The notes under the pieces: generated by a model | Told to the model about the DNA's origin: nothing | Databases searched by the model: none | Seen by the model: only the letters and a program-made list of their open reading frames with translations | Shown here: one piece after another, positions 59,572 through 64,000 of the stretch | Position numbering within the stretch: position 1 is the stretch's first letter | Layout of the letters: each line of letters begins with the position of its first letter | Program-made: the position numbers and the translations under genes | Source of the DNA: Paragyromitra xinjiangensis | Lineage: Eukaryota; Ascomycota; Pezizomycetes; Pezizales; Discinaceae | Direction: 5' to 3' | Length of the DNA stretch: 64,000 nt | Assembly (NCBI GenBank): GCA_038503065.1 | Contig: JBCAMK010000001.1 | Coordinates: 1,426,001-1,490,000 of the forward strand

Positions 59572-62500
59572 ATGACTTCGGTTGATACTTTGAATACTCC
59601 AGAGGAAGCTGGTATGTTTGACCCCTCATTGAAACCCCGCCACTTAGAAAAGAATCCATGATTATTGACTCAGGGAATTAAAAATATAGTCGCAAGAATT
59701 GCCTACCTTTCTAGCGATGTTGTCGTCTCTGTTCAAACTTCATTAGTTACAGCATCAGCATTTTCTGTCCAGCTTGAAAAGCTTTCTTCAAATGGAACAA
59801 AGGGCGCGCTAGCCGGATCGCCAGTGCCAGAGGTATATTCAGTTCTTCAGCCACAAAAATTGGACGTTTACTGACTTCTTGAGTGATAGGTGAGGACCGT
59901 TCGCCACAATGCGGATCCCTTACTCTCAGTATTCCAGCCTGTTCGGTCTGGCAAGCTCGTGTCTGTCACAGCAACTTCAGATATTTTACTTTCATCGATA
60001 CCTCACCTTTACAAATTAATCAATTATCCGGTTGTTATTCATGTTTCTATGCAGCCTTCGGAATTCCCAGATTATTCCGGGATTACGGCAATTCGACAAA
60101 CTGGCTTGATTCTCCTCCAGTCAGAATCGACCCAGGAAGCCCAAGATATGGCTGTGACCGCTCATGCTCTCGCGATCAAGACTGGGAAGGCTGTTGTCCA
60201 TTTTTTTGCCTCTTCCGGGCCAGAAACAGCCATTGCGGTCGAGGACCAAGCCCTGTTGGATAGGACTTTAGACAGGACAGCTGCGAGGAACTTCCAATCC
60301 ACCGCCGTCGAGTCGAGTAGCTTATACGCGGATGACGGCGTGGTAGCTCACACAAGACAATCAAACCCCCCGGCAGCCTCCAATGGCGCGAGTGCGAATG
60401 CCAGCGGACTGGTGAGCCCTGCAAGCGAATTGTCAACTGTTGGCAATGGCACTAGCAACGGTACCAGCACCATAGACGATAAGAGCACTAGCCCTTCAAT
60501 CTCATCTGGATCTCTGGAAGAGGCCATTAAGACTCGTGCCGTTACCTCTGACGATATCTACAAACATGCATCAACCATCTTCGAGGTGCTCAGACAAGTA
60601 ACCGGTCGTTCATACAACGTCTTCGAATACCATGGCCCCAAGAACGCCAATATCGCTCTTTTCATTTTTGGTTCAACGACAAAACTTTTCCGTTCTACCA
60701 TCGAGAAACTGGCATCCGAGGAGGATTATTCTAGAGTTGGTGTGATATCTTCAAGACTTTACCGTCCATGGTTCGGGACCAAGTTATCCGACAGCCTCCC
60801 AAAATCAATCAACAAAATTGCTGTCCTAGAGCAGATCAAGAGAAAGACGACAAAATGGGGCCCTCTATTTCTAGACCTACTTACTTGTCTCCGTGCCGGA
60901 CCAGCTGCAAAAGGCGCCCCTGTAGTAGTTGGGCACCAATTGGGTTTCATCAACCCCCAGACTGTGAATCAGGCAGTGCGTGGTATCGTGCAGAACTTGA
61001 AGGCAGAAGCTCCTGTACAAAACCTATTTGTAGGTTTAGCGGATGGCCCTGCTGAAGCCTCGGCGGACTCGAAGATCTCTCAGCCTTCCGTTGAGACAGC
61101 GTACATGAAGATCCTCGATCAGTTGTTTGGCAAGCGACTACATGTCGCCAACTCTCTCGACAAACCCCATGCTGGAATCTCCTCCACGATTGCTGCTAGC
61201 CCCGAGTATGGTTATGGATCCCTTTTGGCAAGAATCGAGAAGCGCAACGCGTTTGTCCAGAAAGTTGAGAAATTTGCCAAGTCCAACGACTTTGTCACCC
61301 GTATTCCAAATGAATGGCTATCTCGATGGCTCCTGGTTGCTGATGACGAAGTAAAGAGTGCTAGTTTGGTAGATGGAATCGTTACTAGGCTGTTAGTCGA
61401 CGGATCTCCCGCTGCACACGAGCTTTTGGCGGATAAAGCTCTCTTCTACAAACAGTCCCACTGGCTTGTAGGCTCCGATGCGTGGTCTTACGATCTCGGT
61501 AACTCCGGTGTTCACCATGTCATTGCCTCCGGTAAGAACATCAACATGCTAGTAATCGACTCACAACCGTACTCAGAACACGCTGTTGGTGATGCCTCGC
61601 GACGAAAGAAGGACATCGGTCTTTACGCCATGAATTTCGGAAATTCATACGTTGCTTCTGTCGCAGTCTATAGCTCATACACCCAGGTCTTACACGCCAT
61701 GCTTGATGCAGACAAGTTTGACGGGCCTTCAGTCGTGGTTGCGTACCTCCCTTACAATAAGGAAGACGACTCGCCTCTCACAGTTCTACAAGAAACCAAG
61801 AAGGCAGTTGACCTAGGGTATTGGCCATTGTACCGATGGGACCCGAATGGCGAGCAGAAGGGAGGCTTGAACTTCAATCTAGACTCTGAAAGAATCAAGA
61901 ACGAGCTAAAGGAGTTCTTAAAACGGGACAACCACCTATCTCAACTAGTCAAGAGGAACCCTCAATTCGCCGCCAACATCTCCAGCTCCTACGGAACAGA
62001 AGTAAGGCATCAACAGAAACGCAAGGCGAAGGACGCATACAGCAAGCTCCTTGAGGGCCTCTCTGGGCCGCCACTTACAATTCTTTTTGCGTCAGACGGT
62101 GGTAATGCAGAAGGTCTTGCTAAACGGTTAGGAAGACGTGGCAAGGCCCGAGGCCTTAAGACACTAGTTATGTCCATGGAGGATTACCCTATTGAAGACC
62201 TCGGAAACGAAGATAACATCGTTTTAATTACATCTACAGCCGGCCAGGGTGAATTCCCACAGAATGGCCATGCTTTCTGGCAGACTGTGAAGAACTCAAC
62301 TGACTTGGACTTGGCTTCCGTCAACTACTCTGTGTTCGCTTTGGGTGATAGCCACTACTGGCCCCGTAAGGAGGATAAACATTATTATAATAAACCAGGA
62401 AAGGATCTGGATAAGAGATTTGCGGATGTTGGGGGAAAGAGGCTTGCCGAAGTTGGCCTTGGTAATGATCAAGATCCCGATGGTTACCAGACAGCATACT

Positions 62501-64000
62501 CTGAGTGGGAGCCGAAGCTGTGGAAATCCCTTGGCGTTGATAATGTGTCCGGCCTTCCGGACGAGCCGCCCCCAATCACCAACGAGGATATCAAGATTGC
62601 GTCGAACTTCCTTCGTGGTACTATCGCAGAAGGCTTAAAGGACGAGAGCACTGGAGCAATTTCAGCTAGCGATCAGCAACTTACCAAATTCCACGGCACA
62701 TACATGCAAGATGATAGAGATTTGAGAGACGAGCGTAAAGCTCAAGGGCTGGAACCGGCTTACTCCTTCATGATCCGATGCAGGCTTCCATCTGGCGTAT
62801 CAACCCCTAAACAGTGGATTCAGATGGATGATATTAGCAATGCCTGGGGTAACCAGACAATGAAATTAACGACCAGACAGACCTTCCAGGTTAGATCCCA
62901 AAATCCCATTCTTCGCTAAACATCCAAACACTAACTTTAAGTAGTTTCACGGTATTCTCAAGAGGAATTTGAGGTCATCCATGCAAGATATCAACAAGGC
63001 TCTCATGACCACGCTCGCAGCTTGTGGAGATGTCAACCGTAACGTCATGTGCAGTAGCTTGCCTACGCAAAATGCTTTCCACTCCGAAGTCCATGCTGCA
63101 TCTAAGCGTATCAGTGACCACCTCCTTCCTGCCACCACCGCCTATCACGAAATTTGGCTTAAGGATGAAAACGATAAGAAGGTCCAAGTCGCCGGTGACG
63201 CAATTGTTGATCACGAGCCTTTGTACGGACCAACCTATCTTCCCAGAAAGTTCAAGATCACCATTGCGGTTCCCCCACACAATGATACCGATGTTTACGC
63301 CCACGATATTGGTCTGATTGCGATCAAGGGTGAGAACGGCGAATTGGCTGGTTTCAATGTGCTGGTCGGTGGTGGTATGGGCGTTACCCATAACAACAAG
63401 AAAACCTACCCTCGAACAGGTAGCATGATGGGCTTCGCCGGAATTGATGAGATCCACCTAGTTTGCGAGAAAGTCATGCTTGTTCAGAGGGACAACGGTG
63501 ACAGGGGCAACCGCAAGCACGCCCGTCTAAAGTATACCGTCGATGATATGGGAGTGGATGTCTTCCGTAGCAAAGTAGAAGAACTTTGGGGCCGAAAGTT
63601 CGAGGAGGCAAAACCCTTCCACTTCGAGTCTAATGTCGATACCTTTGGGTGGCAAAAAGACGAGAATGGCAAAAACCACTTTACTTTCTTCATTGAGAAT
63701 GGTCGTATCGAGGACACTCCCGAGTTCCCCATGAAGACTGGGCTCCGCGAAATCGCCAAGGTGCACAAGGGAGAATTCCGCCTCACTGGCAACCAGCATC
63801 TTATCCTGAGCAATGTCGACGATGCAGACTTGTCAGCATTGAAGGATATGATGGCCAAGTATAAGTTAGACAATGTGCAGTTCTCAGGGTTGAGGCTATC
63901 CTCTTCTGCCTGTGTCGCCTTCCCTACCTGCGGTCTTGCGATGGCAGAGAGTGAGAGATATCTTCCAGTTCTGATCAGCAAGCTGGAAGGTGTCCTTGAG
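59572..64000 (+). CDS. MET5: Sulfite reductase (NADPH) hemoprotein beta subunit, truncated by window end
   Basis: Six-electron reduction of sulfite to sulfide in sulfate assimilation, together with the flavoprotein MET10; cytosolic. I predict exons 59572-59611, 59690-59832, 59890-62889 and 62945 onward. That gives 1413 codons to the edge, with the 3' end missing. The domain order fits the long fungal type. An N-terminal pyruvate:ferredoxin-oxidoreductase-like region (about 60-700) is followed by a flavodoxin-like domain (about 788-945, ILFASDGGNAEGLAKRL and ITSTAGQGEFPQNG). Then comes the sulfite/nitrite reductase half-domain pair, starting near 1000 (KLTTRQTFQFHGILKR, formed across intron 3). 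The first siroheme/4Fe-4S cysteine pair is visible as C-x5-C (ACVAFPTC); the second pair lies beyond the window. The intron 1 acceptor was chosen by phase. Confidence 0.94.

Overview
The window is nuclear DNA of a filamentous ascomycete (Pezizomycotina). The genes have short GT-AG introns, mostly 51 to 90 bp, with branch sites of the CTAAT/CTGAC kind. The gene set is fungal: a Git3-type receptor, a fungal-length Scc2, ATP25 and a MET5-type sulfite reductase. Gene density is low and transposon remnants are common, which would suit a large-genome lineage such as Pezizomycetes, but I cannot fix the genus. All exon coordinates are splice predictions by eye, checked for reading phase.

Left part (0.4-31.4 kb): phosphomannomutase (404-1603, minus) lies next to a membrane-anchored GH125 mannosidase (2710-4718, minus). 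A gene-poor stretch with a 463-bp MITE follows. Next come a Git3-like GPCR (11026-12901, minus), a UCH-family deubiquitinase (14922-15875, plus), the cohesin loader Scc2/Mis4 (19722-25899, minus), a Mutator-like MITE with a 9-bp target duplication (26676-27096), the scavenger decapping enzyme DcpS (27315-28470, minus) and, divergent from it, ATP25 (28909-31368, plus).

Middle (31.4-38.9 kb): a transposon cluster. An intact Tc1/mariner element with 29-bp inverted repeats lies 60 bp beyond the ATP25 stop codon. About 250 bp further on is a short LTR retroelement (33343-38851, target duplication CCATC). A second copy of the same family has inserted into it in the opposite orientation (35423-38113, target duplication AAATG). 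Both copies lack gag, protease, reverse transcriptase and integrase. Their one conserved reading frame is a 103-residue Cys/His-rich protein, and the internal region carries a 64-bp tandem repeat that is open in all three forward frames. This nested pair is the least conventional structure in the window.

Right part (38.9-64 kb): a pogo-like 164-bp MITE, a prenylated ubiquitin-fold protein of the UBL3/MUB kind (43372-44372, plus), a 4E-T-like eIF4E-binding protein (47603-50164, plus), a 1310-residue repeat-rich secreted protein with a predicted GPI anchor (52164-56096, minus) and the first 1413 codons of the sulfite reductase beta subunit (59572 to the window end, plus). The genes do not form a pathway cluster. 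The only functional pairing among neighbours is phosphomannomutase with the mannosidase, both in mannose metabolism. I saw no convincing tRNA, rRNA or CRISPR features.
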